From contig JABWDB010000001.1 of the NCBI GenBank assembly GCA_019614645.1, forward strand, positions 19,943,501 to 20,007,500: DNA of 64,000 nucleotides. The letters run 5' to 3'. Origin of the DNA: Stratiolaelaps scimitus. Taxonomy: Eukaryota > Arthropoda > Arachnida > Mesostigmata > Laelapidae. Of this stretch, positions 11,901 to 24,207 are shown one piece after another; the first letter of the stretch is position 1; each line of letters starts with the position of its first letter. The position numbers and the translations under genes are program-made. A model generated the notes under the pieces. The model saw only the letters and a program-made list of their open reading frames with translations. It was not told the origin of the DNA and ran no database searches.

Positions 11901-12839
11901 TCATGAACAGTTTTGTATCTGCTTAAAGGGCACCTTTGCATCGGACGAACAGAAATCGCCTTCAGTCGTTCTACGTCTTAACTCTGCGTTTGGCTTATTC
12001 CTAACTCGCTGGTCACTGTACCTAACCTAACTCCTTCCAAGCCTCGTTGGTACGCGTCGCCGATTATACAGCATCAACAGCATTAAACAGTGCACTAAGG
12101 TATTTGCAGATAAACATTTGTTGGTTATAGTTTCGATTTGTATGTGCCCAATGGACGTTGTTAGCTTGGGCTTGGCTTTCCCTGTGGGCTTTCCCCGCAG
12201 CTTGCGCGGTCCTACGGTACGCCTGGCCGCGCGCGCAACGGCTCAGTACGTCTCCTCGCATTGGTCGACGGGCGCTCCTCGACGTCTGCGTCGCCCATGC
12301 TCCCCTCCGTCGGGATCCTTCGCCCAGTTCGTGCCACCAGAGCGAGTGAACAGAACCAGAAACGAGAAACAACACCAAAAAGGAAGATTGCACCAACCAT
12401 TCGTTTTTACCAAATAATAAGGATTTCATGGAGATTGGAATGTCTCTGGTGGTGTCCGTGCATTTGACGAAAATTTCCTCCTCTCAAAAAAAAGGTAAGC
12501 ATTTATTTTAAGGCTCTGCCGATGGGCGATCCTACTTTCCGGATTCATAGGATCCACACAGGCACGACACAAAGGCTTATTACATAAGGAGCATCTTATT
12601 TGAACGTATATATAACATATAATATATATATGTATCTTATAATTTTTGTTCAATACAACAATGTACAAACATATTTATACCTCGACGAATGAAACTTACG
12701 TCGAGTGTCGTCAGCCTCTAACTGTCTGCCTTTGATATATACGCGCGAGTGCACCTTCATCATGCCATGACGAAAATAGCAAATTGTCCAATTCATCACC
12801 ATCGTCGAATACAAACATCGCGCACAGCGATTCGGCCAG
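8984..12839. other. Spacer, no gene recognised
   Basis: This is mostly AT-rich sequence with (TA)n tracts at about 10301-10322 and 12606-12631, a small hairpin at 11024-11056, and a short GC-rich patch at 12170-12360. A minus-strand frame at 9550-9816 stays open for about 89 codons with varied amino-acid composition, but it has no recognisable domain or splice context and I do not call it a gene. Confidence 0.45.
11024..11056. repeat. Short hairpin, 10-bp stem
   Basis: CTGTGACATC (11024-11033) is perfectly inverted at 11047-11056 around a 13-base loop that can itself form a CTG/CAG mini-stem. Confidence 0.7.
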
Positions 12840-14640
12840 AATTTGCGGCCGTCTGCTCGTTCTTCATATTTCGATTGTGCTACAGACAGTGTGTCACAGT
12901 AAAGGAGTAAAGTTTGCTCAGACGCCAGCCAAGACTGACTGGCCTTACCCCATCCCGTGGAGATGGAGGATGCGCCTCGGGAAGGCCCCTGGCCCACATA
13001 TAATCCGCGTTGTCGTCCTCCGCCGTCAGAAGCCAATGCCCTCTCTCTCGTTCTCTCCACCTCTCTCTACCTCGTTCTCACACGCTGTTCTTCGCGCACT
13101 CTGCGATCATCTGCACTGCTCCTATAAGGTTTAGCGATGCTTGGCGTCGTAGGGAGCATTGCCGGAGGAAGGGAGGGAGAAAGGGCCGGAAAGCCTCAGC
13201 GGCGACGGCGGCGGCATAGTTTGGAAGGCTGATGTGTGTGCATGATGTGGCTGGAGTGTCTATGTGTGTGTGTGTGTGGGGCTGTGTCTGCTTCTGGGTG
13301 GATATATAGGAAAAGAGTACGCTCGCTGGAGAGGATGTAGAGCGGTTGGATCGAGCCGAGCCCGGTCCGGCCGCTTGTAAGAGGCAGCGGGATCGTTTGC
13401 GCCCAAATTGTTTGTTGGTAACGAGCTGGTGCTGCCTTGCTGCTGCTATTCGCAAGCACAAGCAAGCAAGCGCGGTAGTAGTGGCAGCCGCAGACGTTGT
13501 CGAGTCGGCCCAAGTCAAACCAGACAAGGCAACGGGAAGCAGGCTAAGCTGAGGCAAGGCAACGCAACGTAGAGCAAGACGCGGCAAACCGAGCCACGGT
13601 AGGCTAAACCAGGGCCAAGATGCGTAGCAACTCTCCACATCTCCGAACAGCCGCCGACCCGTTACAGCAGCACCCGTTCCCGTGCACTGCTGAAGTGGAT
13701 GGCTCAGGCAGAGAGTGAGGCAAAAGCAGCTCGCTGTCGCTAGCTGCTGGGGGAGAGAAGAGACCGGGCGGTTGCCCCTCTTCAAGGCAGTTACCCTCAC
13801 TATCCCCCACCTCGCCGTTGGCCCGCCGCATAGGGGCAGCTGTGAATGTGCTGCTATGGGGCTTTAGGGGCTCTCGAAGACCTGCACCAAGCACGCTGGT
13901 GTCTGTGTTGGTCTCAGCGTCGGGCGAGCGGGGCATATAGGGTACAGGTAAATGGGTAGTGGAAAAGGGGGTGTTAGCGAAGAGTTGCTCTCCGACACCA
14001 CCACCGTCCGTGAGCAGCTCGTTAGCTGCCGTGAAGCCTCCAGATCTCGACCGAGCTTGGCGTCGGTGCCCGTACCCCTCTTCCTCATCGCACTACCTTC
14101 CTCACTAGCTGCCTGCCAGCCAGCTAGCCAGCGAAACAGGCAGAAATGAAGAGAGAAGAAGATCAAGCGTCGGACAAAACAAGCCAACGCCCCACTTCTA
14201 GCTCGCCCGACAGGGCGCTCGAGCCCAACCCGCCAATCCAACCAACCAGCAGCCGACAAGCCAACGCAACCCCGAAACGCATCCACGACGAACCAACCAA
14301 CAACTCTAGCACCAGTAGTAGCAGCAGTAAGCGAAACTCGCCGCCCGGGCAACAGGAACATCCGAATACCCACCCTGTACACCAGTGGGAGCAGCCATCC
14401 ACTCCTCACAGCCGAACTAACCCGCCCCCGTAACTCGTATCCGCGCTTCCTATGTGTGCACAGTCCCACCGACGTGAACACACCGAGCACACAACGTAAC
14501 ACAACGCGCCCTTTTGCCTTCCTGCGTGCCTCTTACCTCCGCTGCCAATACCCTTCAGCCCCCGTTTGCTTGGATCCCCACCGACTCACCTGCAGTCCCA
14601 ATAGCCAGTATGCGTGTACGCGCGACTGCGTGTGTGTGTG
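12840..14640. other. GC-rich, CpG-containing block
   Basis: The block includes (GT)n runs at 13262-13278 and 14630-14645 and a TATATA motif at 13302-13308. Frames of more than 200 codons on the minus strand (13078-13800, 13864-14502) overlap equally open plus-strand frames. Their peptides are Ala/Leu/Ser/Arg-rich with no domain, so I treat them as non-coding. A promoter or leader exon is possible, with the TATA motif usable on either strand. Confidence 0.5.
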
Positions 14641-15539
14641 TGTGTATGAATATCGACAAGTAATTATGTCGCGCGTGAAAACACGCTCTAATTATGGGTA
14701 ACACCGATGATTAAGGTTGATAGGATATGTGACCCGTTATGTATGAAGTGTATCTGAACGCGGGACAATAAATGACCGTGGCGACATGTGTGCACTGTAA
14801 GCACGTATATTATTTATTTACTTGATTGAAAAGATAGATTGATGATACTTGATTATTTACTTGGAAAATTTGATAGCGTAGATTTGCAAATTAACGCTCT
14901 TGGTGTTCGACGACGCGACGGGTTAGTGGCCAAGACAGTTCATTTTGGTGGTCCACACACTGTTCTAGTGAAGGTCCTAGATGGTTTGCTAACCTTTGTG
15001 AGGCCATCGGACCTATGCAGGTGCGTGGTGGTCAATACAGCTGGTTTTCGGTGTCTAAATGGCACTAGCGAACTATATTTATGCGGACCATTTTTTCTTT
15101 AGCAATCTACACTGAGCTATGTTCACCAGTGGGCTATCAATCCACTTTGGGTGGTAAGTTGTTACCTCCGGGGGACTTTTTAGATAAATAAAATTAAGAG
15201 TAAAGTATATTTGGAAAATATTATAATAATAGTTGTCTTCTTCATTTTTAAGTTGAACTCAAAAGTTGTGCATAATGCTTATGCTACCGTGCCCAGGCTC
15301 AATACAATGCGTAAGTGCTGTTCGTCGGCACATTGTTTATCATATGCTCGATATTTTTACACTCGCTTCGTAAAGATCGATATCAAAATCAAGATGTACA
15401 ACATTAACTATAAATCAGTCTTCGCATCGAGTGGATTTAAACGTCGCAGGCTCTTCGCCTTTTCTCCATTTTCAGCAGTCTTGCCAAATATATATATTTA
15501 TACATCTTCGTACACTCTGCTCTTTCTGCTCGCCTTTTA
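14641..15539. other. AT-rich spacer
   Basis: Nothing recognisable. The plus-strand frame at 14839-15102 has no domain and no splice context. Confidence 0.45.
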
Positions 15540-17350
15540 CAGAACAGGTTCCTCCTCCTGCCGTGTCCAAGCGTGGCCAAGGTGGCATTTCTGCAACTTC
15601 GCCACGACCTGCGGCAGTGGTAGCCCGCGTCGTGGAACGGTCCCAACGCCACACGAATCCCCTTAAGTCCTGCTCATAAATCAAAGTCTCCGATCTTCCC
15701 CCAGCCGGCCTTCTTCTCTCCTCATCGCTTCTATCGTTTCGAGCGCGGGATTTGAGTTGGGGGCTCTTGATCGGCGGGAGGCCACGGCAGAGACTCCGTC
15801 GCGTCTTGAGCCTCGCCCCCCCCCCCCTTCCTCGAGTGTTCTTGGGAACGGATCCCCGTTTGAGGAGTTTTCTCCTCCTCTTTGCGCCCACTGCTGTCTC
15901 GAACCTCGCACCCTCTTGTATAAGTGTATAGTGAAGGCGGCTCTCGTCTTCGTTCTCTCCTGTCTTGCTTTCCTCTTACCTCGTACGCGAGCGCTGAACA
16001 CCCCCGAAGCCAACGAGGAGACGGGGGTGGTGGGTGCCAGTTAGAGGAATAGCGTGAGAGAGCGAGCGCACTACTGTGTCGCTCCCGCCGCAATCCATTT
16101 TGCCACCACGAAGGATGAAGCGCTTCGGAACTTGTGAGCGAGAGACTCAGAGCTGCTGTGGACTCCCGGTACGTATTCTTTGGTTCGTTCTTCGACGTCC
16201 TTCCTCACATGGCCCAGCATGGCCGTTCCTATGCCCTCGCTCCGCCACTCCCCAGGAATTTCCGAGCCCCTTCTCATCGACGCCTCATACACCATAGATA
16301 GCCATTGAGCTAGCTGTAGAGGTTGCAGCATACAAAGGGATGGGAAATTCTACTCTTGAGTCCTCGTCGCCCGACTAGCACCGTCTTACTAGCAGTCGTA
16401 GCAGCAACGCCTGCTACGGACGACTGTAGTGGACCCCTTCAACATACGGAGAGCAGACGGAAACCTGGGAGCGAATCTGGGGAACTGCTACCTAGCAGCT
16501 GAGGGTGGTGAGGGTGTACACATGACAACGGGTGCGTGAAGGTAGAGGGGAACGCAAGAGCGTGCGGACCAAACACACCGGATTTATCAATAGCCGTTGA
16601 TCGCCACAGCTCTGAGCTCTAGCGCATCGCTCACCCACAAATCCCCGGACGGGTACTACTACTACTACTGACGTAGCTTTACTACTGATGCTGCGACCAA
16701 TGCCAGTATGGGGTGATCTGGACGATGAACGATATGGAAAACCTAGCTAGAGTGGCCCGGCGGTAGACTCCTTGTTGCTCAGTCAAACGCGAACCGGCGC
16801 ACGCATGGGTTCGCTTAGCCCCCTCCCCACGCGACCCAATTGGAAACACTGCTCGCTGTTTTCTCTCGTTTACAGTAATGGAAGAGGTAACAGTAGCTAG
16901 GGGCTAGAATAGAGATAGAGTGAGAGAAAGAGCCGCAGACCGTCAGGTGACGAGCCGCCCCAGGGCTAGCCGTCTCGACAGCAGCTGAGGACAGGTAGAA
17001 ATGGTGGCAGGAATGCTGGTATATGCGGTAGTGTTAGTGGTGGTTATAGATCGACGATGCGATGACCACCACCGGGGCTACTCAGCAAAGTGCCAACGCC
17101 AGATCCTCGAGTTCCCGCTGCGACTCCTTTTCGAGTAGAGCTCTTATGGCGATGATGAGAAGCCAGCGAACGCGAATGCCAGTGAGTGAGCGACAGCTAT
17201 CGCTCGCTACTGCCGATGAAAGCTGGAGGGAAGCCTTCATTGAACACATGGATCCATTACGGGATTTAGCTTGCGGAAATGTCCGGCTGCTCCCTGCGAT
17301 TACTGCCGCCGGTGCTACTTATGTTGCTACAGCTGAGAAAGTTGTTAAGC
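15540..17350. other. GC-rich, CpG-containing block
   Basis: Frames are open on both strands at 15540-16330, giving Arg/Pro/Ser-rich peptides typical of composition artefacts. A C12 run lies at 15816-15827, and CTACTACTACTACTAC-type triplets lie near 16660. The block ends in a (TAGA)n run at 17356-17370. Confidence 0.5.
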
Positions 17351-17355
17351 TCACC

Positions 17356-17370
17356 TAGATAGATAGATAG
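17356..17370. repeat. (TAGA)n microsatellite
   Basis: Almost four tandem TAGA units mark the end of a GC-rich block. Confidence 0.85.
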
Positions 17371-18299
17371 AAAAGGAGACCGATGATAGATCGCGCCGGT
17401 TGTGGCAGCTTGTTTTCACTGATTAACGCCGAACGCGGCCGTGTACATCCAGAAATGGGAACACTTTCTTTGTAGCGCATCTTTACTATTAATGTGCGAC
17501 AATTTTTGAACGAAATCTTCTACACTGCTTAATCCGATCGGCTACTGTCGGCAGGGGTGACCACCATTTATGGCCAGTCGTCGACGTTCGAAATGAAATG
17601 GTCCTCTGTGAAATCAAAAGCGTCCCATTTACCAGCTTACAGATTAGCTTACTATTGGCAGACGTTGGTTAAGAGATTGGCCTGCTTTTGTATTCAGAAG
17701 TCAGAGCTAAATTCTAAACTGTACATGATTGGCGCACGGTTCACAAAGGCACATGAGAGCTTTTCTTTAACATCCAGGAAACTAAATGTGGATCTAGCAA
17801 GCACAATCAATAGCCGTGGGTGGATTAAACCAAATTCATCAACTGACACCAATCTTACTCCGCAAAATATTTGTGTCTGGCACTGCTTCCGTAGTTTCCA
17901 AACAAAGATCCGATCTCGTATAGATGGCCTACCTTCTTTTGGCGACCCGGACGCAATAAGAGCGTCAACATAGAAGAACACATAGATTTATATATTCATG
18001 TATATAATTGTGTCAGCAATGAGTTCATCTAAAGCTTATCCGACTAAAATCCGTAATGTCACTGCTTTTGCAGTCAATAGCAACACATAATGTTCTATTC
18101 CTGGTGGATATATACCTCTCTCCCAAACGCAGTGTTTCGACAGATGCGACAACTGATACGCGTTTGCAGTAGACAGTGGCGTTGCTTTAATAGCCACCCC
18201 CATACAACCTCGTGCTCCTGCCACGACCTTAAATCCCAGCAAATAGAACGGCACATGCAAGAAATTCGTAATCTACCTTAGCTCTAGCCAACTCAAAAA
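17371..18299. other. Spacer with an unassigned open frame
   Basis: A plus-strand frame is open from before 17557 to 17973 (about 138 codons) in sequence that is not GC-rich, and the minus strand is open over 17694-17981. Neither peptide shows a recognisable domain, signal peptide or repeat, and I see no convincing splice sites at the ends. It could be a decayed mobile-element frame or chance. Confidence 0.35.
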
Positions 18300-19330
18300 T
18301 CTTCGCGCGTATGAGGCTATGTCTCGTGTGTTCGTTCGATGCGTGGGTATGTCTGCGTTCTAACAGCCTCTTCAGTTCAGCTATTATAGCGGGCTCTAGC
18401 TTCATCGTCATCGACGTCTTCGTCATTTTATCACGTGGAGACCACACTGCTCGGGGTGCACTCGGTGCTTTGCTCCCCTGCTCTCATCCTATTGCTTGCT
18501 AGTTGCGGGGGTAGACGACTTGACGACTTGGGGAAGCCCTCTCGAGCCCCTGTCCCCTTACTCCGTACTCGGTCTCCTTACTTCGATTTGGAAGATTGCA
18601 ATTTGCAGTCGGCCGTCGCTCGTCGCCTCCTGCCCATGGGTGGGTGTCAGCCAGTGAGCTCAGATCTCAGGGCTTTAGTGAGGTAGCGGCGGCAGCAGCA
18701 GCAGCAGCATTAGAACCCAGGCCGTGCCGCCCCCGCTACAGCGACTGCTGTAGAAACGGACGGACCTCTTTTTTTGCTCAATGCCACCACTACCACAAGA
18801 GCCGTGCGACGCGACCGCTGTCAGACTGCTGTTCCGGTGATTCTGTATCTATCTCACTGGTCGTGAGTGTGGTGCGTTGATTCGATGAGATCTTACTGAT
18901 TGTACTCTCGCGCTGTGGCCCCTCCCTCGGAGCCGGCACTCGATGATAGCCTCGTCTCGTTCTCCCGCGGAACCACCGCAGTGTCCCCTTCTTACTGCAC
19001 CTCTGTATCCCAGCAGAGTATCCAGTCATGTCGGAGCGAGAATCTCGTCAACCAACATCCTGACTCTCGCCAGCACTCGGCTCATTCCTCGCTTTTTTCC
19101 CACGTACAAGTGTGGACAGAGGCACGACGCACTGAGGGTGTACTGCTGCTCGGCAGACACAATGGCTACAACGCGACTCGTCAAATGAGAGCCACGGAGG
19201 CGGCTTAGGCGGCCAAAGATCTGACCGATGCGGCAAATGACATCAACGATTGGGTCTTTCCTTGACAACGTCGTACACGACAAGTTTGAAAGGCCCGTAA
19301 GACGGGTCTACTCTATGACAGAACAGTGGT
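18300..19330. other. GC-rich, CpG-containing block
   Basis: The block has a short (GCA)n run at about 18690-18711 and overlapping short frames on both strands. I see no domain and no RNA gene. Confidence 0.5.
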
Positions 19331-20232
19331 ATTATTATGAACAGAGAATGTGCGCGCAACGATTGAGAGGAAGAAAAGTTTCTTTGAGCCACTTTAAGTG
19401 CAGTCGAATATCAGAATTTAAGGCACACGTGTCCTTGCTGATATAATGAAGTACTTAGCGGCTCCCTTCTAGGTGTTAGGCCTATCTGAACGATCCGGGG
19501 ACGGACAGCTTATATTTTAGGGAGAGTTACCTTAGAGGATCTCCAAACGCACGAACGAATGCAAAGAAATGCAGTGAAAATCACTGCCAGGTCCAGTCAG
19601 ATAAGCGGACGACTGATATCGTATCTCTGCCACAGTGTATGTCTGCCCTATTCTTCCACCTTTCAAAACGAGGCCCGGCCTAAGCGGTGGGCGTAACAAA
19701 TACGCTCATAGAGCAGATGCAGAACTTGCATGCGCATCTTGATAGAATAACTATAATATTCATAGTTATAATAATAATATAATAAATACTATAATATAGC
19801 TTACATTATAGCAGGACGTAACTAAAAGCAAAATAATACGAGTACCAATATATGATGACAATTTAGTAATAAACCATCAAGTTGAAGGAATGTAAGACAA
19901 TAACCATAACCTGATAATCATAACGCTAACAATCACCCACTTTCTTAAAAGAAAAGCCACTATTCAGTCGTAATCAATTTCACTCTTTCGAAGTAGGTAC
20001 AGTGTAATTTGGTCTCGTTGACAGTTGTATCACTTGTTCCGCCCAGAACCGTTCCATCGTAAGAGGAAGTGCCGGGAGCGATCCGCAAGAGCCAGTACTA
20101 ACCTGCGTGCTCAACACGTGATTGTGAGCACACAAGACGGCAAATGTATGTGAAAAACCAAATCGAAATTATTTAATAAAACAGACCTGTTTTGGCCAAT
20201 AGTATAATAAAAATAGAAAGAAATAACCTACT
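19331..20232. other. AT-rich spacer
   Basis: A TAACTAT/ATAGTTA palindrome and AT-only sequence lie at about 19748-19800. The end next to the candidate exon contains a minus-strand ATTAAA (about 20172-20177), which could serve as a weak polyadenylation signal for it. Confidence 0.4.
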
Positions 20233-20372
20233 CTAGTTCTTTGGCAATAGACGTCTCATTATAACGGAATACTGTTGAAAATAGACTTCTTGGTTACGCC
20301 CAGAGGGATCTTCGATCATGTACCATTGTGACGTGGTGATTGTCGGTTCGCACACCCCTACCTCGTCCTGAA
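20233..20372 (-). CDS. Candidate 3'-terminal coding exon, unidentified protein
   Basis: On the minus strand, a strong acceptor (a long T-rich tract, then TTTTGGCAG ending at 20373) is followed by 46 codons ending in TAG at 20233-20235. The peptide starts QDEVGVCEPTITTSQWYMIE and ends VIMRRLLPKN. Its composition is balanced, unlike the skewed frames in the GC blocks. The larger open frame upstream (to 20625) is only read-through of the presumed intron, where the pyrimidine tract translates as a run of Phe and Leu. I do not recognise the protein. No upstream partner exon could be established, and no consensus donor follows, so a last exon is the best reading. It could still be a chance acceptor beside a short frame. 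Confidence 0.3.
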
Positions 20373-20794
20373 CTGCCAAAATGAGCAAAAGAAAAAAAAA
20401 CGCCAAATGAAAATCTACCTGTACAAATATATAGAAATCAGCTGCAAGGACAACAGGGATAAATAATTGCAATTTGGTAAGTGCACGTGTGTGCGTATGT
20501 GCAATCCCTGCAGCTATTTTTTCTGCCAAATTGAATCGCTCGTTCCAGATCGCTGCTTTTCGATTCCTCCGCTCGCCCATCGTTGCTTTACTATAGCGCA
20601 GTACGGCTGCGAGTGCTGTAACCACCTCTGCCTCGCAGATGGAGTCGTTCCCTGGTCATCAGTTGTCGCTTGCCGTGTCGTATGCCAGTTTCGCGGTTGC
20701 CCATTCCACAAAACTTCTTCGACTGCTACGTCGTCTCGAATACGAGGTGCACACAGGCTTACTGTGACACACTCGGACGAGCGTACGAATATGG

Positions 20795-20852
20795 TATATA
20801 TATATATATATATAAAGAAAAAAAAAAAATATATATATATATGTGTATGTGT
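20795..20852. repeat. Compound (TA)n-A(n)-(TA)n-(TG)n microsatellite
   Basis: TA repeats at about 20795-20814 are followed by an A-rich run, then TA repeats at about 20829-20842 and TG-rich sequence. Confidence 0.85.
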
Positions 20853-21119
20853 GTACATTGACGACGATCCCCCGCAGAAGAGAAGACCATACCATAGCGA
20901 AGTTTTCACTCATCCTTCCACGACGACGGAGGAATAGGAGAAGCCAAAAGAAGAAAAAGAAAAAGAGGAAGAAATATTCAAACGATATTGGTCCATTCTC
21001 AAAAGTAAAAGTCAAAATGGAGAGACGAGGGAAGCTATATAAAGTTTGCAGAGAAACACTACGTGCTCCGGGACTAAGTGGGTCACACAGCGTGCGCACT
21101 GCTAGCACAGAAGGCTGGG

Positions 21120-21200
21120 CCTGGGTTGGCCGAGTGGTTGCCCGAACGCGCTGGTTGGCGAACAACCCGGCGGCGAGTCTTGGGGTCGACATCACCCGGG
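21120..21200 (+). other. tRNA-like sequence, possibly a tRNA-derived SINE head
   Basis: TGGCCGAGTGG (21127-21137) is an exact Leu/Ser-type A box. GGGGTCGACATCACCC (21182-21197) resembles a degenerate B box about 56 bases further on, the same A-to-B spacing as in the SINE at 54.1-54.3 kb. Bases 21120-21126 pair with 21194-21200 (one G-T pair). A proper D-stem and T-stem do not form, so it is not a functional tRNA. Confidence 0.3.
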
Positions 21201-21305
21201 CGTAGAACGAGGACGACGAGGCGTCCGCTGCGCAGCCCCGTTGTCTACTGCAATGACGACTACCACTGCTACTTTTGGTACTTTGCTGGCGGACGCATCA
21301 GCAGC

Positions 21306-21889
21306 AGAAGACACATAACGTCCTCTCTAGGTTTCGAAAAACATATGAATAAATAAATATGCCTCTATGCTCGAATATTCTATAGGACAGGCTGAGAACG
21401 GAACACAATATTGTTCCTCATGGACCAAAAAAAAAACAGGAGGGATGAAACAGACATGTACATTTTATCAATGTGAGAAACAACTTCGATTATATGACAA
21501 AGGCGCCTGACGCAATGACGACATTTCGCGGGTGAAGAGCCCGGTACAACTGTTTCTATCCCAGTTGAGAGTTATTCCTTGTTCTACTTGCGTTGAGCAG
21601 GCTCGTTACTGCATATATTGAGCGAAAAACGAATCTCGTTAAATCCCGTGTAGTTGTAGTCTCTTAAAATGGATGCTCAATGCAAGGATTAGCCGTATGT
21701 CAGTCCTTCCCCAACCGTTCTGGAAATTTCTCAGTGATGTCATCAAAGCAACCGGCAACAATTTTCTAATCACAGCTCATTAATTGATAGTATTATACAC
21801 TAGCCTTCGGTACCATTCTCAAGGTACGTTAATTTAAGCTAAACTTCGATTGTTCGGTGTCAAGTCGCCTGTTCACGCATTTGCCGATG
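21306..21889. other. AT-rich spacer
   Basis: Nothing recognisable beyond an A10 run near 21427. Confidence 0.45.
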
Positions 21890-22647
21890 ACTCAGCAGTG
21901 GCTTAAACCGGTGTGTGTCCCTTAGACACGAAACCATAGCTCCTCTACTCTTGCCCAGTACCCCCCCCACCTCCAGGTAGATCCCAGGGTGTTGTCTTCT
22001 CTATCTTGGTTTCTCGTTCCCTTCGGGGCACTTGAATCAATTGATGTCCTACTTGCTACTTGACAGCAACCACAATCGCCGCATCGGTCAACCGGGGCCC
22101 AGTATTCGCCAACCCACGAACCCCTTCTCTTCGCCCATCAACGATTTCCCTGCCCCTCACAGTTAAGACAGTCGCCTCAGCTACCAGCTATTGCGGTGGC
22201 TAGCACTATCAAGTGTATGGCGGTTACGCCTAACCACTCCAGGCCAATGTCAAGCATTCGTTTTCTTCACTTGCTCCGTCCGGCATGTTCGCTCTCTCGC
22301 GTCTAGCGTCCGTCTCGTTCCCGTGTCAATCCGTGTCCTTCTCCCTCGATCCTATCACCCACTCGATCTATCTCGTCCTTCCCGGTTTTCCTGTCCTTTT
22401 TCCTACTCTATTCGTGTATCCATCCCATCGTCTGCCAGCACTGCTCGCTGCTGCGACACTGACAACGACGACAACGAGCCATAGCACCAATTCTGCTCGA
22501 TCCACAGAGAATAAGTAGAAGTGAGAGAAGGGTCGCAGAAGGGAACGCAGACGGCCACGCTAATAACCTCTTGCCAGCTAGCAGCCACTTCTCTCAATGT
22601 TAGTACCACCACCACCACCACCCTATTATCTTCTGTGCAACTGAACT

Positions 22648-22651
<4 letters not shown>

Positions 22652-22691
<40 letters not shown>
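22652..22691. repeat. (TA)n(GT)n compound microsatellite
   Basis: About fourteen TA units pass directly into about five GT units. Confidence 0.9.
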
Positions 22692-22692
<1 letters not shown>

Positions 22693-23431
22693 TGTGTACC
22701 CTTGTCGATGGTGTCTGCTGTTGGGATCATGCTATGGCACATTGCAAGCAAACCTACCTGGTCACAACTCGCACTCGTCATGCCTTATCTGAACTTCTTG
22801 GACTCGGCTATATATACCTGCCTCGCTCTTTCCTCTGGACTAACAGTATATGGGCCAGGCCGCATACTTAGAACAGCTTCGTCGTTGTCGCCACCCCGGC
22901 CGCCGTTAGCACTATAGCCCGCCCACCATCTTCCACTACGTTTCGATGTTTCCTTATACCCTGTCCGCACTAATCGTCACCGCGCGTCACTACCACCACA
23001 AAGACACGCACACATATTACCACCTAGACTATACTCAACCCCCTTGGCCTGGCCGCCCTCGGAGCCCCCTACCGCCTTCCGGCGCCACGACCGTGTGGTA
23101 TCTGCTGTTTCACTGAACCGCGGCCGCCGCCACTGAGCCCCTTGATGCTGAGTAGAACTGACACGCTCTGCTGACAAGTCCCCAACGATGACTCCCACAG
23201 CGGCTGGCGGGTGGCACTGAGTCGAGGATGAGGCTCAGACCGAGGCGACCCCCACCCCCCCGGTACAACCGCACCGTTGTAGTGCTCTGCAAGAAGACTG
23301 GCATGCGTCGTGCTGCCGAAGGTTAAGGAAATGCGATGGCAAGGTGCTCGGCCAGTTTGGTCGAGGAGGGTTACCGACAACCGCCCAACCCAACGCCACC
23401 TAGCAACGAAGGCAGGCAGAGTAAAGAGAGG

Positions 23432-23452
23432 TATATATATATATATATATAT
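23432..23452. repeat. (TA)n microsatellite
   Basis: About ten tandem TA units. Confidence 0.9.
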
Positions 23453-24103
23453 GAAAGAAGAGAAACGGTACTGCTTCTTGATGTCTTTCAGTGCCCACTG
23501 CTTCAAGCGCACCACCTACTTCCACTACCGTTAGCACTTAACGGATCGTCTTACATACATACATAGCAGCAGCACAAAGCTAACTTACCCCTTTTGCTAT
23601 TACTGCGCCGTGGAGAGCTACATACGCCAGGGCAAATTAGTGGGAACGTTAACCCTTTATCACACACTCTGCTTAGCGTGGGCCGGACTGTTTGAGGGCT
23701 TCATTCATTGCAACCTCTGAGTTCCTCTTAGCTGTCGTCGGCACTGTTCCTGCGGACGATGAGGATTCTTCGCAGACGAAAGTTACTACGGAAGAACCAT
23801 ATCTGTTACGGTACCACTTGAGACTTATTATGAATTTCTGACACGAGCGGAATCTTTCAGACCGATTTCAGAGCAGCGAATACACACGCGTGGAGTGCGG
23901 ATTAAGAAACGCTGCCAACGTTTAGCTTTGATCAGGACCGTTGCACAATGCCCATTTTAGATATTGCCGATTGGAGCCTAAAACCCCGCACATAGAAATA
24001 GCACCCTCCCCGCGAGAAAATTCAGCACAAATTCTTGCGCAAGGAAATGAGAGAAAACTTGAACGACGCTTATTCTACATACACGTGCATAAGGTACTTC
24101 ATA

Positions 24104-24207
24104 GACAATATTTAACGTTTACGGTACTGCTTTAGCAATTGCTTCATAGAGGTCCGTCTTAGGTAGCAATGTCGAACGCGGTTTCATGGGCGTTAAATGT
24201 TGGCTGA
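24104..24207. repeat. Fold-back of two opposed copies of a SINE 3' domain
   Basis: The left arm (about 24104-24150) matches 54120-54167 in the same orientation, sharing ACGGTACTGCTTT, AGCA and TTGCTTCATA with single-base indels. The right arm (about 24150-24207) matches the reverse complement of the same region, sharing GGTCCGTCTTA, AGCAATG, CGTTAAA and TGTTGGCT. The two arms are thus inverted copies of the 3' domain of the SINE at 54.1-54.3 kb, tails outward, both breaking off near the GTCCGTCTTA stretch. No tRNA-like head is present at either side. The arms have diverged from each other, so this is an old arrangement. Confidence 0.75.

Larger units (their letters stand above)
20480..21305. 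other. GC-rich block split by a TA/A/TA microsatellite
   Basis: CpG-containing sequence flanks a compound repeat at 20795-20842 (TA tract, A run, TA tract, then GT). The block contains a tRNA-like A box and B-box-like pair at 21120-21200. Frames are short and compositionally skewed. Confidence 0.45.
21890..23640. other. GC-rich, CpG-containing block
   Basis: Pyrimidine-rich sequence at 22240-22430 is followed by a (TA)n(GT)n compound microsatellite (22652-22691) and a (TA)n tract (23432-23452). Short homopolymer C runs occur near 21961 and 23250. Overlapping frames on both strands have no domain. Confidence 0.5.

Noticed and set aside
12020..12036. CCTAACCTAA telomere-like motif (also near 6591 and 31354)
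   Set aside because: Only one or two units, which is common in arthropod DNA. No tandem array.
13078..14502. Minus-strand open frames of 240 and 212 codons
   Set aside because: They lie in a GC-rich block where the plus strand is also open, start codons are arbitrary, and the peptides are skewed and low-complexity with no domain.
17557..17981. 138-codon plus-strand frame and antisense 95-codon frame
   Set aside because: Both strands are open over the same bases with no recognisable domain or splice boundary. Not enough to call a gene.
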